A stretch of 64,000 nt of DNA from NCBI GenBank assembly GCA_013398275.1, contig VZSE01000582.1:9217-73216 (forward strand). The letters are read 5' to 3'. The notes under the pieces were generated by a model. That model made no database searches. It worked only from the letters and a program-made list of their open reading frames with translations, and was not told the origin of the DNA. Below are positions 48,401 to 59,200 of this stretch, piece by piece. The DNA comes from Promerops cafer (lineage: Eukaryota > Chordata > Aves > Passeriformes > Nectariniidae). The stretch's first letter is position 1, and each line of letters starts with the position of its first letter. The position numbers and the translations under genes were made by a program.

Positions 48401-50213
48401 TTTGTTGATTTTTACTCCTTGAATCCAAAGTTCTGTGCTTAAGAGAAAAGTACAAATTCATAAATCAGTAATTGGTTTTTTAAATTCCATTAGTTTAAAT
48501 CAGACTGAGATGTTCCACCAATAGCCTGCAAGTGAGTCCAGGCAGGGCATTTAATGAGGTCTGATTGCGTTAGACAGAAGGTGGTTGAGATCAGGTTGTT
48601 CTTACAACAAGATCTATTCATCTCCTCTGCCCAGTTTCCTTTCCTGTGGGAAGGAAGTACAGGGCAGGAGGCACACAGAATATCTGGGTGGTGGCAGCAT
48701 TTGGCCAAGCCGAGGGCACAGCTTGCCCATGTGAGATGTGGAGGCTGTGGAGTGTGTTGGCTTTCAGGCCAGCACTTCAGGAAGCCTCAGACCTGCTGTG
48801 TGTGAGCAGCAGGTCTGTACTTTTCCCAGGAGAGAGGCCTCATGTGATTGCCCCTTGCCACTGGAAAAGGATAGGTGATAATTGTTTTCAGAACTGTCAC
48901 TGTTTTTATTCAAAGTTGTCTTCTGCAATTCCTTAGTCTAGATTGCTCTGGGATTTTTGCACACTCATATGCTATCACTGTAACATCTTATTACTTGTGT
49001 GAGATTTTTATATAACTTGGAGGACACTTGAAGTGAGTTGAGAGAAGTGTTAATCACTGAAAAAGCACCATGTCTGTCAGCCTGCTTGTCTGTCCTGCGA
49101 CATCCCAGGTTATCTGAAGAGCACAGCCCTGGGGAGGGCTGGGCCAGAGAGAATGCCTTTTGTGTAGTGGGAGCCTGTAGAGATGTGAGGGCTCTGGGCA
49201 TTCCCAAAGCTGCCTTGGCCTGTGCTGATCGTAGCCCTTGGACTCCTCTAAGTAACCACTGCAGCTCTGACCAAGAGTAACTGAAGAGCCTAAAAAGGAC
49301 TGGCACTTCCTTTGTCACCTTCATTTACTGCCTGGTGGTCATTCCTCTTCCATGGCTGTCTTCCATTGCCACTGCTCTGCACCCTGTGATTTGGTTTTCA
49401 CTGCTTTGTGTAGATGTTTGCTCACACTGCTGCACTTTCTTGATAACTGCTTGAACCTAAACAATGCTGAGTTGTGCTACTTCTTAGCAGCCTGCAGTGC
49501 TGAACCCTCATTACTGGAAGATACTCGTGCTATGCATAGTATAATATGGATTTTTAAATATATGTGTGTATATATTTGTTTCCTCTGGAAAGACTTGTTT
49601 GTTTATTTATTATTTTTTTTACTTAAGCATCCTTCCTTTTATAAGGGCTCTGCCTAATGATTTTCATACCGCACCTCTAATTCTGGTTGTTTTATTGACA
49701 TATGGGAGCCTACAGCTGTCTCTTGTTTCAATTAATCTGACAAAAGGAAAGAGTTATCTTAAGTATTCAACTTGTATAATATTTTTTAATTGAAAATTTG
49801 TTTAAAAGTAGTCATGGCATAGTCAAACTTATCAGCCATTTCACCTATCTTGGTTATGCGATAGTTCTTTTAAAAATTTGTGAATTGTGGTTGTAGTTGT
49901 TTTAGAATAGCAGAAAATAAGATAGAATAGTTATCAAGTAAGGCAATACTTTAAAATGTCATTACTTTAAACCCACAGGTAGTTTTCTTAAGGCTTTTGG
50001 GGTGTAGTATTATGAAAACTGTCATTTTAGAAGTAGTCACTGAATGCATAATACTGCTTTAAAAAAATTGTCCTTTTTTTCAGCTATTTTTGTTGGATAA
50101 TCCTGTTTCAAAAACTATTACTATTAATTGTACTATGGTAATGTTTCTACTTATTTTTAGGAGCATATGCAGGAAGAACCCAAAGAAAGAAGCCAAGTGT
50201 TGTGACAATTTAA
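36467..50213 (+). CDS. CCP110: CCP110 (CP110), centriolar coiled-coil protein of 110 kDa, 14 coding exons, 1013 aa
   Basis: CP110 caps the distal ends of centrioles with CEP97, controls centriole length and duplication, and blocks primary cilium assembly until it is removed. Exons: 36467-36613, 37581-37709, 38632-40276, 40928-41052, 41192-41375, 42046-42182, 42502-42618, 42881-42982, 43272-43388, 43549-43628, 44246-44308, 45242-45301, 45867-45949, 50161-50213. All junctions are GT-AG and in phase, with stop TAA at 50211. Length agrees with human (1012 aa). Recognisable blocks are [42 protein letters not shown], the coiled coil around KMLALEEMRKRLEEQHAQQL, FYLWGPSGSG, an IQ-like FLTRRLLQTEKLKYLKQ, FQSEAPLKRGSVSAQDASL and AALYDIHDIFF. 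An ATG six bases downstream (36473, MEDYE) matches the human start (MEEYE) and may be the one used. Regulation in the cell is by cyclin F through an RxL motif. Confidence 0.97.
38632..40276 (+). CDS. CCP110: CCP110 large exon (1645 nt): disordered Ser-rich region
   Basis: One exon encodes about 548 residues, more than half the protein. Much of it is low-complexity Ser/Asn/Lys sequence with many SP sites ([20 protein letters not shown]), consistent with a CDK substrate. DPCVMSLQNLIKKSREYIEKE and KPSLNKSNTLLQGAST are conserved islands. [18 protein letters not shown] holds the RRL cyclin-binding element. The exon ends GCAAAAG|GTAAAAG; reading on gives only a short unconserved extension to a stop at 40348-40350. 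Confidence 0.96.
40928..41375 (+). CDS. CCP110: CCP110 coiled-coil exons
   Basis: Exons 40928-41052 and 41192-41375 encode a charged heptad-rich helix (MLALEEMRKRLEEQHAQQL, then HEREQEKLEKELEEQERKLK) as in human CP110. This region mediates self-association and partner binding. Splice phases 1-0 and 0-1 fit. Confidence 0.95.
42502..43388 (+). CDS. CCP110: CCP110 C-terminal conserved exons with IQ-like helix
   Basis: Exons 42502-42618, 42881-42982 and 43272-43388 encode FDKITAVAKGFLTRRLLQTE, DTLEFIKNFQSEAPLKRGSV and RAALYDIHDIFFTMDPSERM. The FLTRR segment resembles an IQ-type calmodulin-binding helix; human CP110 binds calmodulin. Conservation with human is high across this region. Confidence 0.95.
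43791..43837. repeat. Perfect inverted repeat: 20-bp stem, 7-base loop
   Basis: TACAATTAGCAAGATACCAC at 43791-43810 is the exact reverse complement of 43818-43837, with loop CAGGTGT. It lies in the CCP110 intron between exons 43549-43628 and 44246-44308. I recognise no known microRNA, and pairing does not extend beyond the stem, which is short for a canonical precursor. Confidence 0.95.
46389..46440. repeat. AT-rich microsatellite
   Basis: An alternating TA tract with interspersed G (ATATACATATATATATATG and so on) lies in the last CCP110 intron. Confidence 0.9.
48788..48817. repeat. Inverted repeat, 11-bp stem
   Basis: CAGACCTGCTG and CAGCAGGTCTG flank the 8-base loop TGTGTGAG. It is perfect but short, and lies in a CCP110 intron. 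Confidence 0.9.
50161..50213 (+). CDS. CCP110: CCP110 terminal coding exon
   Basis: Encodes GAYAGRTQRKKPSVVTI and TAA, matching the human C-terminus (GVYAGKIQRKRPNVATI). The acceptor is TTATTTTTAG. This small exon, 4.2 kb from the previous one, confirms the true end of the protein. Confidence 0.95.
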
Positions 50214-52450
50214 GAAGACAGCATTCACTGGGATAAAATGGCTGTGTTTTAACGATGGCATTCTCAGCACTGATTTTTAATATTGCATCTTCTTTACATA
50301 TATGTATATTTAGACATTATAAACCTACTTTGTCATTTTCAGATGACGCATAACAATCATATTGAAGCTGCTTTGAAGCGCTAATGCTTGTGGGAAAATT
50401 GCATGTTAGAACTTGTGTACAGACTAGTATTAATATATAAAAGATTCATAATCTTGTTTATTTAAAGACTACCATAAGGCAACATGAAGGTAATTTGTGA
50501 CTTTTTCACACTTTCTAATTCTAGTGTCTGACATACGCTTTTTGCATTACTTAAATTGCAATTTCTGTGTATGACTGCCACCATAAGTAAGTCATGGGTA
50601 TATATTTAGTTTCATACCATAAAGTTAAAGCAGCTAAATGTGAAAAAACCCCCAAATTTAATTTAAACAAAAGTGAGCTTTCAAGTCAGTGAATTTGTCA
50701 GCAGCTGTTCTGAATGTACTTTCTGCAGGAATGAGATCAGCTTACTTTCAGTACTAAAGGCCTTGTACCAAGTGAGCTGGACAGATGTGGTCCAGATTTA
50801 CTGCTGGGCTGATGGACATAGTTCACTGACCAAACCAAAAATGTGCATTTGTATGTGTGGTAGATCAAACCACTCTACTAAAAGAGCCCTGGGTTTTTAT
50901 TGCCCTGCTGTCTATTGCATTTTCTTATGGAAACAACATCTGTCCAATATGGAGATGTGTATGTTCTACAAAAACTTCAGAAGGTAAGGTTTTTAACTGT
51001 TTTACCATTTCAGACTTAAATAGTTATTTCAGTATGTAATAATAATTAAGATATGTTACATTTAATTGATGACAGTGGCAGTTTTTCTGAGCAGTTTATC
51101 TTCTGGTGTGATCTACAGGCCCTTGTACTGAAGTCATGATTTCTGCAGGTGGGGAATCCCTACCAAATCCCAACACTTTCATATTTATGAATATCTGACA
51201 TTAAAAGATCATGGTCATATTTTACCTTTACCAGTCTTCCAACTGATGGATATTACCCATCAACTTGAGGAGAGCATCATTCTCCACCTTCTTTTAATGA
51301 ACTTGAGACATGATATTACCAAAGTTCTAGAGAGAAAAGCTTGGCAGTATAATCTTTGCAGTAGAGAAGTGACTGCCAGAATGTAAATTAGGTTATATTT
51401 TGTTACTTTCCCAGTGTCAATACAATACAACACAGTAAACTTTGGAGGCTTTGTAATGTGTTGACATGAATGTAAGAGAAAAGAGACTAACTGAAAATTT
51501 CATTGTGGTAAATGGCATGAAAGAGGAACATTAATAATGGGATGAGGACAGTACCTTCATGGGCAGTGATGAGTGGATTGGCCTGTCTGTGGCTCCAGCC
51601 TTTGGTTTTTATCTGCCACCAAGTCTGTCCTCTGCAGCTCGTGATGCTGTTCAGAACAGGTGTGTTATAGCAGACACTAAGTTACCCATATTTCATGCTT
51701 GGAAAATGGCAAAAACCCTGCCCAAGCACCTTGAAGAATGACACTGCTCCGTTTGTTTGAAAGCCTAGGGCCAAGGGGCTCCCCTAATGGTGTAAATATA
51801 AGAGTTTACGCCAGTGGAAGACCTGCCTCCTTCATACAAATGCTGTGGTGCTTTAAAATCTCAGTTGTAATACAGAAAATGCCCGAAGCAAGTTTCCTGC
51901 TCACCCGGTGGGCATCAAAGCTGTGATTTAGTTCCCAGCTTTCCTTAGGAGTGGAAAACATCTCGACAGGGGAAGAATTTACAGTGACAAGTGTAACCTG
52001 TGTCACAGATGACAAAAGCTGCCGTTGATATTGCAGCACTAAAGATTGATGTTTTTAATGGATGTTTTATGTGCTGTATTTATTATTAGCATAGGCAATA
52101 TGTTGATGCACAGATAGGTTTAGTGTGTTAGTAGAAATGAATGTTTCCCTTCTCTTAGGGTTTCACATCTAAACCTCTTGTTCTTCAAGCATGTTTCCAG
52201 TGTGTAATAAAACATTATAGCACAAGGGTGGTTTTTTTTTTTTTTAAACTTTCATGAGGCCTTTCTCTTGACAAGTGCCAGAATTCGGTTTTGTACTTGC
52301 TGTTTTGTATTTATACATATTTATCTTTTTATTTTGTGTGGAATTGTGATACCATTACAGAAGTCTATTTATTTTTGTACTTTGTTTCATTTTCACCGGT
52401 CTCGCTTTTTACTTGAAGCATTCTGCACAATAAACTCCAAATCTTTACCA
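50214..52450 (+). other. CCP110: CCP110 3' UTR
   Basis: About 2.2 kb follows the stop codon without other exons. AATAAA signals lie at 52206-52211 and 52429-52434. The second is followed at once by the VPS35L CpG island, so it probably marks the distal 3' end. Frames inside are short and not conserved. Confidence 0.65.
52429..52434 (+). terminator. CCP110: Distal CCP110 poly(A) signal
   Basis: AATAAA is followed 15-25 bases later by the GT/T-rich element TGCGTTTCTGTGCTTTTTT, a good downstream element. It is 160 bases before the VPS35L ATG. Confidence 0.65.
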
Positions 52451-52469
52451 AGAAGTGCGTTTCTGTGCT

Positions 52470-53250
52470 TTTTTGCGGAGCTTTGCCCGCCGCTCCGCGC
52501 CCGCCCTCAGGCGTTTCCCGCGCTGAGGGCGGGCCGGGAGCTGCGGGCGGAAGGTGCGGCCGGCGCGCGCTGTCATGTGACGGCGCGCAAGATGGCCGCG
52601 TTCCCCTGGTGAGGCGGCGGGCAGCGGGAGCCGCCTGCTCCCCCGCGCAGGGGTCGGCGGCGGCGGGCTCTGGGGGGCTGCGGTCCCCGCGGCTGGGCGA
52701 GGGCTGCCGTCATGCTCGGCGACCCTCGCAGCCGGGGGGCTAAGGCGGGGGCAGTCACGGATGTGCCAGACGGGAAAGTGCGGGGCCTCTCCGCCCGCGG
52801 GGCTCGGGGCAGTTCGGCCTGGGGGAACTGGGATCCCCGCGAGTGGCGGGGGGGGGCGGGGGNCCGCGGCTCCGCTGCCGTGGGACCGCAGCTCGGCGCT
52901 GCTGTCTGACAAACCCGAGCGGACAGATCGCATTCGTAAGACCCTGGCGTTACACTCGGCTACACGGGTGCTGGGCCGGCGGCACAGCTCTGCTGAGGGA
53001 CGGAGCCGCAGCTGTGAGCCGGGTGGGGCGCGACGGCGCTGGCCTCCCGTTATTTCCCCTAAAATAAGCAGGAGGTCCTCGAGCGCCGCTGGCTTTCCCC
53101 GGTGTATTGTCACGGACCGCGTCCTGCTCGGAGCGAAGGGCAGGAGCGGGGCAGGAGCGCTCCGCCCGCCGCCTCCGGGCGGGGTCACTGCGGGCCCGCT
53201 GTCCCGCCCGCCGCGCAGCTCGCCGGTGGAGATGAAGGTCTTGTCTTGTG
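52470..53250 (+). promoter_or_regulatory. VPS35L: VPS35L CpG-island promoter
   Basis: A sharp rise in GC and CpG begins at about 52480 and lasts to about 53230, spanning VPS35L exon 1. No TATA box is seen. GTCATGTGAC at 52572-52581 matches an M-box and differs by one base from the CLEAR element GTCACGTGAC. CAAGATGGCCGCG at 52588-52600 overlaps the start codon and matches the YY1-type AAGATGGC element common at TATA-less starts. A single N at 52863 marks a small gap in a G-run. Confidence 0.8.
52592..52608 (+). CDS. VPS35L: VPS35L exon 1, 17 coding bases
   Basis: ATGGCCGCGTTCCCCTG is followed by the donor GTGAGG and encodes MAAFP plus two bases of W, completed by G at 55464. The human protein starts MAVFPW with the same split. 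The ATG context CAAGATGG is strong. Confidence 0.92.
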
Positions 53251-56200
53251 TATTTACCTTTCCTAGCACAGTTTAGCCTCTGTTAGTTGTCTTTCACAGG
53301 CTCTTTAGAAGTAGACAAGAGCTACAGACAGAGGCAGAGTCAGCTTTTAGCAACGTGCATTTACAGGAAAATGTGTACATCTGAGGAGGCTGCGCAGCGT
53401 AGGACGCGGAATTACTCCGTCTAGTATTTGTTTGGTAAAGGAAGGATAAAAGAGACATTCTTTCTCTAACAGACAAAAGCAGTAGCAAAATAGAGTGAAA
53501 CAAAGCAGAGCAGCAGAGATGGTGAAAAATTGAGTTTTACATAGTACAGCAATGAGGTAACAGCCTAATAAATAGGTCTAGTAACACTGATGTAGAAGTG
53601 GCTGTGGGGAAGTAACCAGACCTTTACTAGAGTAAGATGTTTCCATCATGCTGTACTCTAATATGGAAGATACTTTCATGCTGTGGGGTTAAGCAGAACC
53701 CTAACTATTTTTAAGCAGTATTAATGCTAAAAAGCTGTTTTGCAGATTTATTGTCTGCACAGTCATCAGTCTGCACATGAAGCAAAAAAATAGCACCTGT
53801 GGGTGCTGAAGAGTTGTATTAACATGATGTTAAAATAAAGCAAATTTAAAAAATGTAAACAAATCTGTTAAAGCGGTAAAAACTATATAAAATAATTTAA
53901 AGCATAGGGCTACAATGCATTTTTGTAATAGCTATGCATAAATATCTAGAGAAATTGTTTTGTTTTTTTGTTTAATACTCAGATAATGATAGGTACAGTG
54001 AGTATGGGATGTGCTTCATTGTATTACCAATACCAATGTATGTCTAGTGTTGTAAAGGGACTCTTCTGTTTTATATGCCTGGTTCCTTTATGCTCCTTGC
54101 GAGCTTTTTGAAGTGCTTGCTTTAGGGTAAGCTGTGGCTCTGGGAGGGTGCTGTGTGCCTGAAAGCAGTCCCAGGAAAAAATCCATTTTACCAGGAGGAG
54201 AGAAAAAGGTTTGTAGGCTGGCTCGTGTTGAAGGCGCAGAGTGGTGGCAATTGCAGTGGTGCTCATGTGTGGAAAAGGTTGAAACCACTGTTAAAGAGCA
54301 TCTGAAGCAGGGGTGTAATCATGCAGGATGCACAGAGGATGAAACCCCAGCTTGGCCAGAGTCTTATTTTTATTTCCTCTCAAAAGTTGGCTGCAATGCT
54401 GTGGCCAAGAAAGGAATGCTTAATCTCCTTTCCCTGGAGAGTAAGCAGAACATAATGCCAGAGCAAGCTTGATCTTGTCTTTTGTATTAGCTCTGTTACA
54501 AGCTGTCTTATCACTTGAATAGCCACATTGTAAAAAAGGTACTTTTTAAAGACTTAGTTGCAGGGTTTACAGCTCTTGTTGACTCCCACATATGTATTTT
54601 TACCATGTGCACTTGCCCAGTGTGCCTAAACTAGTTGGAGTGCAGTTGATTTTGGGGATTCTGAGAGAGCTGTCAGCAGTTAAAGAAATGTTATAATTGT
54701 GTAGCCAGAAAGAGTTCAGAAGATTTTCCACCAGATGCTGATTAACCCATGATGCAAATGAGCAAGAAGTGTCATTGAACAATGGGACAATAGCAAAAAG
54801 AAAAGGAACTGGAGATCAAGAGAACAAAACAAGAAAACAAGCATGTGGATTTCACTGGACTCTTTCTCTTGCTCTGCTCTATCTCATTAGATGTCAAAAG
54901 TGGCACAACCGTGAATTATCTAATCCGTAATTCATTATTAAGTAGACTTGGATTTTTTGGGTACATGGTATCTGTAGAAGAGCTGGCTGCTTAGCACTGC
55001 TGAAAATCTTCCAAATGAGTTATGTCTTTGAGTAGGAATGGAATTATTTGAAAGTTTGAATTAATTCTTGTGAGAAAGATGTGTGTTATGTGGGGGAAGT
55101 GCTGTTTGCTTTTGTTAGGAATCCGATTAAAGAATTTTTTGTGTATCCCCTGATTTTACTCATTCAGCTGAGGCAGTAGTGTGTGCTATAAACATTCTCA
55201 GGATCTTGGATGAAACAGAAAAAGCAGCTCTGCGTGTTTCAAAGACTAAAAAAGAGTACAACTAAATGGCTGAAAGTAAAATTTCTCCAGTTTTACGTTT
55301 ATGTTATCTCTGTAGAGAGAAATTTGGATCTTTATGTTTACTTATTTTTCAGGATACTTTTTTTTTCGTAAATAGGCATCTGTATAGATGTAGGATATGC
55401 TTCTTTCTTAGTATGTGGTTATTTATATGCATATATACTTTCCCTTCACTCTTACTTTTTAAGGCATGCAAGATCAAGGAACTATGTGTCAGAATCTGAA
55501 GTGTGCAAACTGGAATCTGTACCCTTGGATTTTGGTGATTACCATCCACTGAAACCCATTACAGTGAGTTTTTTTGTGCTTTTGGAAAACTAAACTGAAC
55601 TCAGACTGATTGTGTTCCTCTTTTCATGTCTGTTCCTTTAAAATTAAAAGGCTTTGAGGTTGGTGGTGGTACTTGTGAAGTTGCTAATACAGATTAGTGG
55701 CCTGTTTTAGAGGCATCAAGGTTTATTCTGTTTACCCATTACAGGAGTTTGCTGGTGCTGTTATGTGTCAGAAACAGTCTCCTGACAAATACCGCACCTC
55801 CAGCTTGTAGGTTTTCTTGGTTGCATTAAATGCTGAATAATGGATACATTTAAAATCAAATTGTTGCATTACAAATGGCCTGCATAATTGCTTGATGTGA
55901 GGTTTGGTTTTGGGTTAGCTTCCAGTCAGCTGTGTACTTTAAAACATTTATAATTTCTTTGATGTGTAAGAGGCTTTTAAAGATGTACAGAAAAAATCCA
56001 GCTTCAAAGCGATGAGTTATCCACTAATGAATGATAAATGGGCAGCAGCTTCTGCTCAGGAAGGTCAGCAGGGAGAGAAGACAGTGGCCTGAGGTATGGA
56101 TTTTGTGTTCCAGGCTTGAGTGTCCTACGAGAAAAGTAAAGATGAAACTGGCAAAGGAAATTAAATAGCAAGAAAGAGTTTGGAGGACAGGGACAAACCT

Positions 56201-59200
56201 AATAAAATAAAGGAGGGGTACTAGAAAGATATTCAGAGCGGTTCTTACAGTTTTGTAGACCTAGAATTGGAAGGAAAAAAAAAGCAGTGGAAATACTACT
56301 GAAGAGTGAGTGCCTCCAGATTCAGGGAAAATGGGGGACTTCAATTTAAATGCTAGTGCTCACTCCAGAGAGTTTGTTTGCTTTCATTGCAACAGCACAA
56401 TTTATGTAGCATGCATTTAGATGATTTATTAAAGAAAAGTGAGGGAAGAGAAATTTTGTTTAATAGTTCTGAATTTTTCTTTAGGTCACTGAATCCAAGA
56501 CGAAGAAGATGAACCGGAAGGGAAGTACTTCTTCTACCTCCTCCTCTTCCTCCAGCTCTGTGATGGACCCGCTGAGCAGTGTGTTGGATGGCACTGATCC
56601 CTTGTCACTGTTTGCAGCAGCTGCAGATCCTGTGACTACTGCTCTGCCCACGGTAACTCTGGGGGCAGTTATCTCAACTAACTAAAGGAAAACCAAAACC
56701 ATAAAGCCAACCCTGGATAAAGTGTATTGTCTCACCAGTGAAGAGGTTAATATAGGAAATAGACCATATTAATAGAATATTCTTTTTTATTTACCTACTT
56801 TTATCTGGTTTATGTTGACATATTTATTTAAATGTGGATTTTTTTTTTTTAATATTGTAACTTTTGAAAGGATCATCTAGCACTTGAAACATTAGGTTGA
56901 CCTTTATCAGCCTTCTCTTCTTTTTCCAGATCTGTATTTAACTTTTGCACTTGTACTCCTGTCACAGGATGGTGCACGAAGGAAACGGGATAAAGATGAG
57001 AGCTCAGCAGTAGGAAGTGACTTTGAACCATGGTCAAGCAAACGTGGTGAAATCCTTGCTAGATACACAACAACAGAGAAGCTTTCTATTGTAAGTGGTG
57101 GCTGCCACAGTTTTCAAAATTTGTACTAGACCTTTAATGGACTTTGGATGTTGCTATTTCATAACTCTTTCATGGGTAAATACTGGTCCTCTAAATTTCA
57201 GTTTTAATATTGTAGAAAACCGAATAACAAGCTCTCACTTGTAAAGATTATTTTAGAGCTGAGTCCAAGTCTTTTGATATTTAGAAGCCATCACTTTGTC
57301 TTTTTGTAACAATGCAAATAACTTCTGGTCTTGCGTCTACTTCTAAATGATTAGAAGGTTGATTAGCAGTATAATTACCCTATGCATTCTTGGAATGCCA
57401 GTGAGTGCATGTTTTCTAACAGTCTGCTTTTTCTGCTTCCTCGCAGAATCTGTACATGGGATCTGAAAAAGGTGAGCACTTTCTTTACCAGTAACAGAGT
57501 TTGCCTGAGGCAGGGCACAGTGACAGGTTTGTGGTCAGGAATAGTTGAAATGTGTTTTCCTGCCTCCCCCATTCTGACATCATGGTCCTTGCTTTTTTGT
57601 GGATAAGACGTCTGGATGTTTATTTAAAATAGCTATTGAAAATAAGCCACCCGACCACCTTGTCTTCTGTTCCTCTGGGCTGATGAATTTGTGATTATTT
57701 CACTGCACTGCCTTCCACTGTAGCTTAAAACTTCCATTTAAACTGAGCAATGATGTTTTGAGGATCATTTTTATCAACTCTTCTGCTAGCTAGAAGGAAA
57801 GCAAACAAGTCCTTTGGGAACTTGTTCAGTTGTTTTCTTTACATGAAAGTGAAGTGATTTCAACTGTATGCTGGGTGTTTAAAAAAGAACCAAATGTTGA
57901 ATATTTTATCATGTTTTCTGGCAAAGAGAATCTGGGCTAAGTAGTCATAGCATAGTAAATCAGGATGTTTATATATGAATAAACATGCAGCATTTCAGCA
58001 TCTGCAAAAATATAAAATATTTTTTTGCAACGAGAATGGTCAAACACTGAAACTGGATGTTCAGGCAGAGTGTGACATCTATATCCTTAGATATTGTTAA
58101 ATTGACTGGATATAACCCTGTGCAACTCTTACAGCTTCAGAACTGGACCTGCTTTGAGGAGGAGAGTTGGACACAGACCTCCATAGAGCTTTTCTATCCT
58201 TAATTATCCTATGGTTCTATCTGGTGATTCCTTTCTTACCAGTAAAACTTGCAGGAAAATCCACTTATATTCAATTTTGCTGACTTGTCATTGCCCTTGT
58301 TCCAAGTGAATGCACTGTAGGTATGTTTAGATGTGTGTCCTCAGGAACAGTCACTAAATGAATCAAACCACCTGTCTTCTGTCACAGAAGCTGACTGGTC
58401 CATCTCAGGCTCCTCCAGGTTTGTTTGTCTTTAGAAGTCCCAGTGTTTAAATGTTAAAGAAACTTAAATCTGTAATTCTTTGCAGGAAAAGCCACAACTA
58501 CTGGTTCAGCAGTTTCTGAAAAAGTGAGGACAAGGTTAGAAGAACTGGATGATCTGGAAGAGGTGAGAAAGTTTTCTGATGAAATTACAGCATCATTATA
58601 ACAGTGAAAGGAATTTGTGAAATAAAAATCTTTCATGAAACCTTTTAGAAAGGTCCTGATTCTGCAAGTGCAGTGTTTAGATAAATATGTACTTTCTGTG
58701 GGAATTCTCTAGTAATTTTAATCCTTATTGTTACGGGATTTGAGCAGAATCATATTTTTATATCACTAGAAATTGGGATTTAAAAATTTACCTGATGTAT
58801 TGCTGTTGATATACCTTCTTACTGCTGTAAAACTTTGTGGAGCCCTGTAGTCTTAACATCTGATAATTCTGGTTGCCCTTGTTGCAGAAGCTGCATATGT
58901 CTACCAGAGTTTAATTTAAGTTACAATTATGAGCTTGACAGAAATACTGAGTACTGAAGTTATTTCTCAAGCTGCAGTATTTTACTGTGCAAAGGTGACA
59001 TGTCTCATAACCTACTTTCCTAAGACCTGAAGGGAAGTTGTAATAAATTTTGTAGAATTCTCCCCACAACATGGTGATTTGAGTCTATAAGGACAGCACT
59101 CTCCTTCCTTCCCTTCTGCTCTTATTAAGTGGGTTTGTGTTTTCTTGCCAGGGATCACAGAAAGAGCTGTTGAATTTGACTCAGCAGGATTACATGAACC

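Larger units (their letters stand above)
45950..50160 (+). other. CCP110 last intron (4.2 kb)
   Basis: The largest CCP110 intron contains an (AT)n/(GTAT)n microsatellite at 46389-46440 and an 11-bp perfect inverted repeat at 48788-48817. No exon, retrogene or RNA gene is recognised; the open frames seen are short and unrelated to known families. Confidence 0.6.

Noticed and set aside
52445..53269. 274-codon minus-strand frame over the VPS35L promoter
   Set aside because: It is a GC-rich shadow frame antisense to the CpG island, crosses an N, and has no family resemblance.
54134..54472. 112-codon plus-strand frame in VPS35L intron 1
   Set aside because: No similarity recognised, no phase-matched splice sites, ordinary intron composition.
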